A model generated the notes under the pieces. It was not told where the DNA came from. It saw nothing but the letters and a program-made list of their open reading frames with translations, and made no database searches. From NCBI GenBank assembly GCA_964503475.1, contig CAZCZU010000038.1:1-23979 (forward strand): a DNA stretch of 23,979 nt. The letters are read 5' to 3'. The first letter of the stretch is position 1; each line of letters opens with the position of its first letter. Source of the stretch: CAZCZU01 sp964503475 (GTDB taxonomy: Bacteria; Pseudomonadota; Zetaproteobacteria; Mariprofundales; Mariprofundaceae). The translations under genes and the position numbers were made by a program. This document shows, in pieces, positions 1 through 6,454 of the stretch.

Positions 1-120
1 CATTGCGATGCCGTCAAAGGTGCGGGGCGGACCATCCCATTAGTTTACTAAATGCGCTTAACGATTCTCCCCCGGTTGTTCAGATTTTAGGTGAGTATGA
101 ACGAGCGGACAATCGAGCTT
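1..120. other. Left-edge non-coding stretch
   Basis: I see no convincing gene, promoter or terminator here. The plus-strand open frame that starts at position 3 runs antisense over a better-supported minus-strand gene and looks like a shadow. It could be the end of an intergenic region or of an element cut by the window edge. Confidence 0.4.
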
Positions 121-390
121 TCAGGCATTGGATCGTTCCCATCTGCGTGCAAGGGCGAAGGCTTTGTGGCGCAGCGACTGCGCAAAGTGCTTTCTTTTTG
201 CGATATCGTCTAATGTATCTTGTATTTCCTTATCAATCAGCGCGCCTTGCTCAATCCACGCTATTGCCAAGCCTGTCCAGTAACCACTTTGCGATCGCAA
301 CCCAGCTAGGACTACATCTTTTGCAGGAATTTGTTCGCTGTATTTGGCGTATGGGGTTTCGAGGTGAATGAGAAGATGAACAGGGTTCAT
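121..390 (-). CDS. Small conserved hypothetical protein, 89 aa
   Basis: This is an 89-residue soluble protein with no signal peptide or membrane segment. I do not recognise its family. The composition looks real: a helical pattern, an aromatic/aliphatic middle (GYWTGLAIAWIEQG, about residues 36-49), and a basic, alanine-rich C-terminus (LRHKAFALARRWERS). The ATG lies 3 nt after the stop codon of the acetyltransferase gene, so the two are probably co-transcribed with translational coupling. A purine-rich AGGCATAAAG stretch precedes the start. No function can be assigned. I call it a gene because of the tight spacing and the protein-like sequence. Confidence 0.6.
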   Translation of the reverse strand: MNPVHLLIHLETPYAKYSEQIPAKDVVLAGLRSQSGYWTGLAIAWIEQGALIDKEIQDTLDDIAKRKHFAQSLRHKAFALARRWERSNA

Positions 391-393
391 TCT

Positions 394-918
394 TTATGCC
401 TGCTCGCCATCGGCCATGAAGGCTTTGTGGAAGGTGACCTTGGCCTGAGGGAAATGGTCATCGACGGAGAGGGCGAAGAAAACCTCGGGCGGTACGCCCT
501 CAAGCACGAGGCTGGATACACTCCGGAAGCCGAACCGGGTGTAGTAACCGGGATGGCCGACCAGGCAGACGCCTTTGGCACCCATCTCCTTTAGCCACGA
601 CAGTCCCTCGCGGATCAGGGCCGAACCGATGCCCTGCCGCTGGTGCTCCGGGAGCACCGAGACGGGGCCGAGGCCGTACCAGCCTTCAGTGCCATCCGAG
701 AGGTTGACGGGGGAGAAGGCGATATGGCCGACGATGCGACCATCGAGTTCGGCCACCAGTGATAGGGTCAGCGCACCAGCCTTGCGCAGTGCCATGATGA
801 TGAACTGTTCGGTTTGATTGCTGACCTCAAGTGTCTTGAATGCCTCGATAGTTACCTCGGTGATGGCATCGTAATCGGCAGCGGTTTCGCTGCGAATCGT
901 GAGCTTCGAATCAATCAA
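394..918 (-). CDS. GNAT-family N-acetyltransferase, YhbS-like
   Basis: This 174-residue protein is predicted to transfer an acetyl group from acetyl-CoA to an unknown amine in the cytoplasm. The GNAT acetyl-CoA motif is clear: a beta-strand (GLGPVSVLP, residues 82-90) runs into the pyrophosphate-binding loop QRQGIGSA at 93-100. The segment GHPGYYTRFGF (121-131) is characteristic of the YhbS/COG3153 subgroup, and the length is normal for it. Its ATG overlaps the stop of the preceding periplasmic-protein gene by 4 nt (ATGA), and the 89-aa gene follows 3 nt after its stop, so the three genes look like one operon. The substrate cannot be read from sequence. Confidence 0.88.
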   Translation of the reverse strand: MIDSKLTIRSETAADYDAITEVTIEAFKTLEVSNQTEQFIIMALRKAGALTLSLVAELDGRIVGHIAFSPVNLSDGTEGWYGLGPVSVLPEHQRQGIGSALIREGLSWLKEMGAKGVCLVGHPGYYTRFGFRSVSSLVLEGVPPEVFFALSVDDHFPQAKVTFHKAFMADGEQA

Positions 919-1220
919 GGTGCAGCCTCGATTCGCTCTTCATAGAGATTGAGGCGCTTCATCACCTCGGGGTTGTCTGTGTATCGCTGCTTGAGTGCCG
1001 CCAGCCGGCGGTCCGTGCCGGGGCAGTAGATCTCCAGGCTTTCGATGATGAAATTCCGGCGCTCGATCTGGGCCGGGCTGTCTCCTTCGGCCGGTTCGCC
1101 GCGAAAGTGGTCGCAGGCATCCCGGTCCTGGATGAAGCGCTCCACCTCGGGCGGCAGCGCATCATCGGCATGGGCCGGTATGGCAATCATCAAACAACAC
1201 GTGACCACAAAAGCCCTCAC
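915..1220 (-). CDS. Small periplasmic protein with CDHFRGEP motif
   Basis: This 101-residue protein has an N-terminal signal peptide (basic start, hydrophobic core, AHA at about 16-18 before a likely cleavage site), so it is probably periplasmic. The mature part has two cysteines, one in DACDHFRGEP (about 34-43) and one in the EIYCPGTDRRLAALKQRY segment (about 63-80). From memory, a CDHFRGE plus YCxGTD combination recurs in small uncharacterised proteobacterial secreted proteins, and the two cysteines could form a disulphide. The start is GTG at 1218-1220, with a GAGGAGGTG ribosome-binding site somewhat far upstream. It overlaps the acetyltransferase start by 4 nt, which suggests co-transcription. 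Function is unknown. Confidence 0.72.
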   Translation of the reverse strand: MRAFVVTCCLMIAIPAHADDALPPEVERFIQDRDACDHFRGEPAEGDSPAQIERRNFIIESLEIYCPGTDRRLAALKQRYTDNPEVMKRLNLYEERIEAAP

Positions 1221-1339
1221 GGGATGGACACCTCCTCAAAGCATCACTTCATACACCCTGAACGTGCGAACGGTTTCGCTCAAATATTTCAGTGTGATCG
1301 AAACCGGACGACTGGTACAGCTATGCGAACGGAGACATT

Positions 1340-2071
1340 TCAAAGCCAGCGGGCATCACGCACGATCATATGGACAAAGCCGTCGTCGCCCGGTGTCCGG
1401 TAGGCGCCGATGGCGCCCAGCTCTTTGGCCATGACAGCGGTCATCTCCCAGCCATCCACCGGGTCGGCAGGCCAGATGGCCGAGGCCAGCGGAAGGAATT
1501 TTTGCTCCTCGCCGAGTGCGCGCATCTTGCGCGACTCCGCTTTGATTCCTTCGCTAAGGGAGTTGTTGGCCCAGGCCCACATCCAGCTATCCGAATGATT
1601 TGAAAAGCTGCCGACGAAATCGATATCGCATTCGACGACGGGCCTGCCGGCATGGGAGAAGATGAGCTTGCCCGTCTCCTGATTCCAGTCCCATCGGTCA
1701 TGCTCGCCGGCTCGGTAGGTCTCGATAAAGTTCTCCTGCGCCTGGTGCAGGTAGTCGACGCTGCCGCCGATCAGTGTATGCAGTGCATCCTCGTTCTGGC
1801 GCCAGTTGCGGGCCCTTATATCCTGGTAACAGCCGCTGCAGACGGCCTTGATGCCGGCGAAACTTTCGGAGCGCTCGTTCCATTCGCCTTCCCGTGAAAG
1901 CATCGCGTTGCAGGCATCGCACCAGGCATCCGGATAGAGGGCATCCGGCACGTCGGGATCGTGTCCGGCGTTGAAGCCCAGTTTTTCGCCTTTGGATAGA
2001 TGTCGGCAGATGTAGGTGACGGGGCCCTCTCCATGGGCACCGCACTCGATTCGCAGATCGTCATCACTCAT
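1340..2071 (-). CDS. DUF6882-like protein with N-terminal zinc-ribbon-like cysteines
   Basis: This is a 243-residue cytoplasmic protein with no signal peptide. The N-terminal third has cysteines spaced like zinc ligands: C10, C22, CDAC at 51-54 and CSGC at 78-81, with nearby histidines H13 and H24. Two zinc sites are plausible. The C-terminal part (about 110-243) contains GSFSNHSDSWMWAWANNSL (154-172), which resembles the core of the DUF6882 family, whose function is unknown. The start is supported by AAGGAG about 8 nt upstream of the ATG. It stands alone: about 120 bp separates it from the next gene downstream and 213 bp from tonB upstream. The DUF assignment is from memory of the motif. Confidence 0.75.
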   Translation of the reverse strand: MSDDDLRIECGAHGEGPVTYICRHLSKGEKLGFNAGHDPDVPDALYPDAWCDACNAMLSREGEWNERSESFAGIKAVCSGCYQDIRARNWRQNEDALHTLIGGSVDYLHQAQENFIETYRAGEHDRWDWNQETGKLIFSHAGRPVVECDIDFVGSFSNHSDSWMWAWANNSLSEGIKAESRKMRALGEEQKFLPLASAIWPADPVDGWEMTAVMAKELGAIGAYRTPGDDGFVHMIVRDARWL

Positions 2072-2284
2072 TCCATGTCTCCTTCCCTGTACATGTATTG
2101 CTTCCGTGCAAAACGAGAGATAGTCGTTATCCCTGATAGCGGATGTTTAAAGTATATATTCTCCTTATATCTATATGGTCATCAATTTAGATGAGTCTGA
2201 ATGAATGGGTAATTTTACTCCAGATGACGAAGTCGAGTTTGCGTAGCCGTTACGACGCTGTCCAATGACAGTGCGGCCGGGGTT
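2072..2284. other. AT-rich intergenic region upstream of the DUF6882-like gene
   Basis: This stretch separates the end of tonB from the DUF6882-like gene, both on the minus strand. It is much richer in A and T than its surroundings, especially at about 2145-2185. Read on the minus strand it contains a TATACT box that could be a -10 element, but no well-spaced -35 partner is visible. I see no terminator for tonB with a clear stem and T-run. It probably holds the promoter of the downstream gene. Confidence 0.35.
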
Positions 2285-2911
2285 TTATCCCAACCGGTAC
2301 TGGATGACGAAATCGAGGCTGAGCGGCAGTTCCAGGCCGGGTGGCGGGGCCGGGAGCGGGGTGGCATCGAGGCTGTCGCGGGCGGCGCGGAGCAGGATAT
2401 CGGCGCTGCCATTGCATTCGACATGGCAGGGGCGGCCATCGGCATCGATGGCCAGCTGCATATGCACATCGCCCTCGATACGGCGGCGGCGGGCGGCATT
2501 GGGATAGAATTTATGCGCCTCGATCAGGGCCATCACTTTGGCGATGTAGCTGCGGCGCAGATCATCAAGCATGGCCTCATCGGGCAGCGAGGCCGCGGCA
2601 ACCAGCGGCGGAGGTGCCGGTTGCGCCTCCGGCTGTGGCTGCACCGCTTCCGGTTCGGCAACGCTCTTCGGTGTCGGTTTGCGTGGTGCTTGGCGCGGCT
2701 TTTCGGGTGCCGGTGCAGGCGGTGTGATCTCCTGTTCAGGAGCCGGCTCGGTCGGGGCCGGCATGGCCACGGCCAGGCGGATTTCGGCCATGCGGGCATG
2801 CTCGGAGGGTGTGGCCTGCGGCTGGCTGAGGCCTGTGAGCTGCACGAACAGCAGGGCGTGAGCGGCCAGTGAGGCCGTGATCGCCAGTGGCCGTATCCAG
2901 TTGCCTTTCAT
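2285..2911 (-). CDS. tonB: TonB energy-transducing protein (operon copy)
   Basis: This 208-residue TonB carries proton-motive energy from ExbB/ExbD to an outer-membrane receptor. The N-terminus has one membrane anchor with the S-x3-H motif of TonB (S14, H18). A proline/glutamate-rich periplasmic linker follows (about 50-105). The C-terminal TonB domain begins near YIAKVMALIEAHKFYPNAARRR (about 122-143) and contains the receptor-contact strand region GDVHMQLAIDADGRP. The start ATG directly follows the exbD stop with no spacer, so the two genes are translationally coupled. It is the last gene of a seven-gene run that starts with a receptor at 8677, which is presumably its partner. Confidence 0.93.
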   Translation of the reverse strand: MKGNWIRPLAITASLAAHALLFVQLTGLSQPQATPSEHARMAEIRLAVAMPAPTEPAPEQEITPPAPAPEKPRQAPRKPTPKSVAEPEAVQPQPEAQPAPPPLVAAASLPDEAMLDDLRRSYIAKVMALIEAHKFYPNAARRRRIEGDVHMQLAIDADGRPCHVECNGSADILLRAARDSLDATPLPAPPPGLELPLSLDFVIQYRLG

Positions 2912-3328
2912 CTACGGCTGCCGGGCGACGACATCCACCGAGGCGGCACCGGCCTGGCGGGCAGCATCGAGCACCTGGACGGCCGCCCCCAGATTGGCCG
3001 CTCGGTCGCCGCGCAGTGTCACCAGTTTTTGCGGGCGTTTCGCCAGCAGTTGTCGGAGCTGTTGGATCAGGGCATCGGCGGCCACGTCCTGTCCGTCAAT
3101 CGACAGGGTCCCGTCCGCGGCCAGCGCCACCTCCACCGGACCGTCATCGTTCAGCTCGGCGGCACTTTCCGCCTCGGGCAGAGCGATCTGCAGCGACTGG
3201 TCGCGCACGAAGTGGGAGGTGAGCATGAAGAAGACCAGCAGCAGGAACACCGCATCGATCAGCGGTGTCAGATTCGGCCCGTGCCGGAAGCGTCGGCGTC
3301 CCTCAAACTGCATCAGCACGCTCGCCAT
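2912..3328 (-). CDS. exbD: ExbD biopolymer transport protein
   Basis: This 138-residue inner-membrane protein belongs to the ExbD/TolR family. It forms the proton channel with ExbB and energises TonB. The single transmembrane helix contains the essential aspartate (D25) in TPLIDAVFLLLVFFML (21-36), and the periplasmic domain has the usual RGD segment near the middle of the C-terminal half. I chose the ATG at 3328, which overlaps the end of exbB by 26 nt. An alternative ATG at 3313 would give an 11-nt overlap and still keep the whole domain. Neither has a strong ribosome-binding site, consistent with translational coupling to exbB. tonB follows immediately. Confidence 0.92.
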   Translation of the reverse strand: MASVLMQFEGRRRFRHGPNLTPLIDAVFLLLVFFMLTSHFVRDQSLQIALPEAESAAELNDDGPVEVALAADGTLSIDGQDVAADALIQQLRQLLAKRPQKLVTLRGDRAANLGAAVQVLDAARQAGAASVDVVARQP

Positions 3329-3941
3329 GGTGACGGATGCGATCGCTTTCGGAGTGCGAGGGCTGCTGGCCGGACTGCTCGATGAACAGCGAGGCGTGGT
3401 ACTGCATGGCATGGGCCCTGGCATCGGCCATCCCTTCCAGCCAGTGCAGCAGGAACAAAACCGGAATGGCCACGGCCAGGCCGACGCCGGTGGTGACCAT
3501 CGCCTCCCAGATGCCGCCGGCCAGCATCTCGGCATCCACCTTGCCGCCGGCCGATTCGATGACCATGAAGGCCTTGATCATGCCGGCGATGGTGCCAAAG
3601 AGGCCGAGCAGCGGCGCGCTGTTGCCGATGACGCCGAGGATGCCGAGCCCGCGCTCCATGCGTTGCAGCTCGCCGGAGCCGATACGCGCAGCGACACGTT
3701 CGAGGTTGCTCACCCCCTCGAACGAGGCCTGCACCAGTCCTTTCAGTACCGCTGCTTCCGGGCCTCGCAGTTGAGCAAGGGTGGCGGCATCGGGCTTTGT
3801 TGTGTCGAAGTCGGCCGGCAGGCGGCCCATGCGCCAGAAATGGAGCAGCCGCTCGATGACTATGCTCAGTGCCAGCACGGAGAGTGCGGCCAGAATCCAG
3901 ACGACCGGGCCGCCTTTATCGAAAATCAGGGCAATATTCAT
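3303..3941 (-). CDS. exbB: ExbB / MotA-TolQ-family proton channel protein
   Basis: This 212-residue inner-membrane protein is the ExbB partner of the TonB energising complex. A first transmembrane helix lies at about 12-30. A cytoplasmic domain follows, then the conserved pair of helices: NSAPLLGLFGTIAGMIKAF (107-125, the family signature) and TTGVGLAVAIPVLFLLHWL (150-168). The start at 3941 overlaps the stop of the upstream membrane-protein gene by 4 nt (ATGA) and has a GGATGGA ribosome-binding site. A second in-frame ATG at 3953 would add four residues. It overlaps exbD by 26 nt downstream. The frame stays open further upstream, but that part is antisense-like and out of character. Confidence 0.94.
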   Translation of the reverse strand: MNIALIFDKGGPVVWILAALSVLALSIVIERLLHFWRMGRLPADFDTTKPDAATLAQLRGPEAAVLKGLVQASFEGVSNLERVAARIGSGELQRMERGLGILGVIGNSAPLLGLFGTIAGMIKAFMVIESAGGKVDAEMLAGGIWEAMVTTGVGLAVAIPVLFLLHWLEGMADARAHAMQYHASLFIEQSGQQPSHSESDRIRHHGERADAV

Positions 3942-4588
3942 AGTTTGATCCATCCCATGGCTGTGGATATGCCGACCAGCAACAGGATGCCGCTGGCGAT
4001 ACGACTGAGTCTGGTGGCATGGGTAGTAAGCTGACTTCGCAGCTGCTGACCGGCCGCTCCCAGGCCGTAACCGAGAAGAAGCTGGGCCGGGATAATGGCG
4101 CCCAGGCCGAAGGCGAGGCCGAGCAGCCACCCTGCCCATGGCGAGGCTGTGGCCGCTGCTGCCGCACAGACACCGGCCAGGGGCAGGCATGGCGTCAGGC
4201 TCATGCCGAGCCCTATGCCGAACATGCTGCCGCCGAACAGCGATCCATTGCGTTTGTCATGCGCGCTACAGCTGCGGGCACCAGCCCGGCGCCACAGCAT
4301 GAGCCCGGCAAAGATCAGCAGGGCGCCGAACAGCAGTGCGGCGTGCGCATCGCTCAACAGTTGCGTGAGCGTGGCACCGAGGCTGCCGGAGAGAAGGCCG
4401 AGCAGGCTGTAGCCGAAGAGGCGGCCGCCATTGAAGCGGGCCGCCATGGCTTGGGTGGAGATATTGCCGCTGCCGGCTCCGATCAGGGCTACGCCAAGGG
4501 TCGGGATGCAGGCGAACATGCAGGCGCTGGCACCGAACGACAGCCCGATGACGAACGATGCCGGCAGGGATGAGAGCAGCAGTTCCAT
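3938..4588 (-). CDS. TauE/SafE-family membrane protein with CcdA/DsbD-like cysteine pairs
   Basis: This 216-residue inner-membrane protein has about six hydrophobic helices in two similar halves. Each half carries cysteines beside a proline: CMFACIP at 23-29 and PCLPLAGVC at 133-141. This arrangement recalls the CcdA/DsbD electron-relay fold and the TauE/SafE-like (COG2836) proteins often found near cytochrome oxidase or copper-handling genes. By analogy it may pass reducing electrons across the membrane or transport a metal or small anion. The sequence does not decide between these. The start at 4588 is chosen because the upstream extension is basic and repetitive and overlaps the preceding gene. 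It sits 4 nt after the ferredoxin gene and overlaps exbB by 4 nt. Confidence 0.82.
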   Translation of the reverse strand: MELLLSSLPASFVIGLSFGASACMFACIPTLGVALIGAGSGNISTQAMAARFNGGRLFGYSLLGLLSGSLGATLTQLLSDAHAALLFGALLIFAGLMLWRRAGARSCSAHDKRNGSLFGGSMFGIGLGMSLTPCLPLAGVCAAAAATASPWAGWLLGLAFGLGAIIPAQLLLGYGLGAAGQQLRSQLTTHATRLSRIASGILLLVGISTAMGWIKL

Positions 4589-4592
4589 AACC

Positions 4593-5630
4593 TTACGCCT
4601 TTGCTTCCGCCGCCTTGCGGCGCGAAGGCCTGGCTGTTCCTTCCCACTCCTTTTGCGCCTTGTTGCGCGCTTTGAAGTAGTGCGGATCGGAGACAAGGAT
4701 CGGAATCACGCCGTACTTGAGCGACAGCACGCCCTTATCGGGGCAGAACTCGACGCAGCGGCCGCACAGGGTGCAATCCGGCATCAGCGCATCGTTGGCC
4801 TGTGTCGTCTGGATCTCGCGGATATCCATCGGGCAGGCCTTGGCGCAGAGGCCGCACTTGTCGCAGCGCGCGGTGTAGTTCTTCGTCAGGCGCACCAGCC
4901 CCACTTTGCGGAACATGGCATGCATCGCCAGCATCGGGCAGATACGGCAGAAGGGCTGACGCACGGTCAGCGACAGCACCAGGATCAGGCCGAAGAGCGT
5001 GTCGGCGATGATCGACAGGATCATGTAGCCGGTCGATGAGGTATCGATGTAGAGCTGGTTGAGCTGCCCGGCCGCCAGCGTGGTCAGGATGCGGCTGGGG
5101 CAGATCTTGCAGAACGGGTCGCCCAGCTCATGGCCGGCAAAGCCGAGGCCGGAGGCGAGCGGAAAGAGAACCACCAGCAGCCCGAGCATCAGCCATTTCA
5201 CCGGCCGGATACGCGTCACCAGCGTTGCATCCAGCGACTCGCTGCGCGTCAGGCGCAGCTTCTGCCCGATCATGCCGACCACCTCCTGGAAGAAGCCGAG
5301 CGGACAGAGCCAGCCGCAGAAGGCCTTGTTCAGCAATACGAAGAGGAGCAGGAAGGTGCCCAGCGTGGTCAGCACCGGCAGCAGGGTGCTGAAGGTGAAG
5401 GCGCCTGCCGCCAGGGCCGTGCCGATGCGGTGGCCGAACTGATGTTGCAGCGGAATAAGCACACAGTAATCGGCCGTTTTGGCATCGTAGGCGCAGGCCA
5501 GGGCCGGAAAGGCGCCGGAGAGTTTGTCGGCCGAGTAGAAGCCGACCACGACCGATCCGTAGACCAGAAAAACGAATGCGGCCAGCTGCACGCATTTGCG
5601 GATGAAGGAAAGGTTTTTCCACAACGGCAT
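4593..5630 (-). CDS. NapH/CcoG-like membrane-bound 4Fe-4S ferredoxin
   Basis: This 345-residue polytopic inner-membrane protein carries iron-sulphur clusters and should move electrons between the quinone pool and a periplasmic or membrane acceptor. About five hydrophobic helices are visible. Cysteine motifs in order are FCGWLCP (104-110), CKICP (174-178), CRICP (228-232), then two cytoplasmic ferredoxin motifs CDKCGLCAKACP (256-267) and CTLCGRCVEFCP (286-297). The twin CxxCP motifs and C-terminal ferredoxin pair are typical of NapH/NosR/CcoG-type proteins. The C-terminus is basic. No nap, nos or cco gene is nearby. Instead it lies between a DUF4198-like protein and a CcdA-like protein in a TonB operon, which suggests a reductase role in metal uptake. 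The start is 1 nt after the upstream stop. Confidence 0.87.
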   Translation of the reverse strand: MPLWKNLSFIRKCVQLAAFVFLVYGSVVVGFYSADKLSGAFPALACAYDAKTADYCVLIPLQHQFGHRIGTALAAGAFTFSTLLPVLTTLGTFLLLFVLLNKAFCGWLCPLGFFQEVVGMIGQKLRLTRSESLDATLVTRIRPVKWLMLGLLVVLFPLASGLGFAGHELGDPFCKICPSRILTTLAAGQLNQLYIDTSSTGYMILSIIADTLFGLILVLSLTVRQPFCRICPMLAMHAMFRKVGLVRLTKNYTARCDKCGLCAKACPMDIREIQTTQANDALMPDCTLCGRCVEFCPDKGVLSLKYGVIPILVSDPHYFKARNKAQKEWEGTARPSRRKAAEAKA

Positions 5631-5631
5631 C

Positions 5632-6441
5632 TTATTTCTCCTTGCGACGCAGATTGCGGAAGGTCAGCAGCCCTCCGAGCAGCATGCCGCCGGCTGTGGT
5701 GGCGATACCCAGCTGCAGCGATTGCCAGTGTCTCGGGTCGGCCCGGTAGGGGGCGGAAAGGGTGGTGCTGTAGGTGATACCCTCGTGGCGGTAGTCGCAG
5801 GCAAGGCGGAATTCGGCCGGCCGGTTGTGGCGGCGGCCCGGCATTACCTGCCCGAAGTCGTCCGGCAGGGTGATGGCGATGCGTCCCTTTGCATCGGTGA
5901 CCAGCTGTTGGCGGCTGCCGTGCGAGGTCTGCAGCATGAACTGCTGCCGGGCCAAGGGCAGCCCGTCGAAACGCACGATAAAGGTGAAGCTGTGGCCGGC
6001 CATGTAGCTCCAGTGCTCGCGCGGCAGGGGGGCGGGTACGATATCGAGTTTCGTATGCGGCATGGCCAACAGTTCGGTCGGGCTGTGCCCGGAAGGCTTG
6101 CCGAACAGGTGCAGGTAGCGGATGGCCGCCTCCTGACGGCCGATCGACTGACGCTCGGCGACCAGGGCATGGAAATACTCCATGCCCGTCGCTTTGATCG
6201 TGGCGGTGCCGTCCGCATCGGCCTTCAGAGTCCGGCTCGACAGGTCGGGCAGCAGCAGGCGGATGGCGGCACCCTCACCCCCCTGTAACTGGAAGCGGGC
6301 TGGCTTGTGGCGCATGCCGTGATTCGAGAGCGAGGTGGCCGGCTTGGCTGCCGCCGGCTGCCAGGTCATGGCCTCAAGTGGCGCGGATGCCATCAGCAGA
6401 GACAGGGCCGCAATGGTCGGGAGGTAGATACGACGTTTCAT
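5632..6441 (-). CDS. DUF4198-like periplasmic/anchored metal-uptake accessory protein
   Basis: This is a 269-residue exported protein. It has a signal peptide (KRRIYLPTIAALSLLMASAPLEA, about 2-24), a beta-rich periplasmic part and a C-terminal membrane helix (about 242-262) ending in a basic RRKEK tail. Segments such as YFHALVAER, WSYMAGHSFTF and DAKGRIAITLP resemble the DUF4198 family (COG5266), known from clusters for cobalt, nickel and other metal uptake. It probably binds or delivers the cargo of the adjacent receptor in the periplasm. I chose the ATG at 6441, 13 nt after the receptor stop, because the longer frame upstream lies over the receptor gene. The specific metal is unknown. Confidence 0.72.
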   Translation of the reverse strand: MKRRIYLPTIAALSLLMASAPLEAMTWQPAAAKPATSLSNHGMRHKPARFQLQGGEGAAIRLLLPDLSSRTLKADADGTATIKATGMEYFHALVAERQSIGRQEAAIRYLHLFGKPSGHSPTELLAMPHTKLDIVPAPLPREHWSYMAGHSFTFIVRFDGLPLARQQFMLQTSHGSRQQLVTDAKGRIAITLPDDFGQVMPGRRHNRPAEFRLACDYRHEGITYSTTLSAPYRADPRHWQSLQLGIATTAGGMLLGGLLTFRNLRRKEK

Positions 6442-6454
6442 TGTGCTCACCCCG

